Shown: piece after piece, positions 42,655-42,679 of the stretch
Position numbering within the stretch: the stretch's first letter is position 1
How the letters are laid out: the number at the start of each line of letters is the position of its first letter
From: Rhizonema sp. PD37
GTDB taxonomy: Bacteria; Cyanobacteriota; Cyanobacteriia; Cyanobacteriales; Nostocaceae
Assembly: GCA_029379215.1 (NCBI GenBank)
Contig: JAQYWO010000036.1
Coordinates: 1 to 42,679 of the forward strand
DNA length: 42,679 bases
Reading direction: 5' to 3'
Position numbers and translations under genes: made by a program
Notes under the pieces: model-generated
What the model was told of the DNA's origin: nothing
The model's database searches: none
Seen by the model: the letters and a program-made list of their open reading frames with translations, nothing else

Positions 42655-42679
42655 ATTTTTTTAATTAACAAACACAATG

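Overview
The window looks like chromosomal DNA of a filamentous, Nostocales-type cyanobacterium. The evidence is the repeated HIP1 octamer GCGATCGC (for example at 1521 and 1700), cyanobacterial families such as DUF3318, an Rcp1-type response regulator and a likely cyanobacteriochrome domain, many Uma2 genes, and short palindromic repeats typical of these genomes. I saw no rRNA or tRNA gene and no CRISPR array.

Layout. 1-513: start of a membrane glycosyltransferase (GT39/ArnT type) that runs off the left edge. 514-6000: ammonium transporter, an SGNH hydrolase, ispH and a pair of small unknown genes. 6146-10854: an orphan Phd/YefM antitoxin, then a SNF2-family helicase with its usual partner, a SWIM zinc-finger protein. 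11188-15838: a palindromic repeat, a hexapeptide acyltransferase, an alpha/beta hydrolase, a decayed gene, a DUF3318 membrane protein and queE. 16063-18684: a STAS domain fused to a polyprenyl-phosphate sugar transferase, then a WcaI-like glycosyltransferase. 18706-20297: moaE flanked by gene debris (a thioredoxin-fold remnant and a receiver-domain remnant) and a repeat-rich stretch with three related stem-loops. 20354-26199: a two-component signalling block: a large hybrid kinase whose second GAF domain carries both cysteines of DXCF cyanobacteriochromes, an Rcp1-like regulator, and a second hybrid kinase. 26275-28131: an NTF2-like protein and a tandem duplication of a Uma2 nuclease gene.

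28487-32755 is the most notable locus. Its minus strand is one open frame of 1,423 codons with an N-terminal PD-(D/E)XK-type nuclease motif, a P-loop STAND-type ATPase and a long helical C-terminal part, like the Avs antiphage sensors. It is interrupted by exactly two in-frame TGA codons (32567-32569 and 30206-30208) with no frameshift. The first falls where relatives have tryptophan, between the nuclease catalytic residues. Either this is a recently disabled defence gene or the TGAs are recoded, read through or sequencing errors.

32977-42654 is a minus-strand cluster of tightly packed, often overlapping genes for an extracellular polysaccharide: four GT4 glycosyltransferases, an O-antigen-ligase/polymerase-like membrane protein, asparagine synthetase AsnB, a DUF218 protein and a WcaF-type acetyltransferase, with a third Uma2 gene at its end. 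No flippase or initiating sugar transferase is in the cluster itself. The STAS-sugar transferase at 16063 and the GT39 gene at the left edge could belong to the same surface-polysaccharide biology, but that link is inference.
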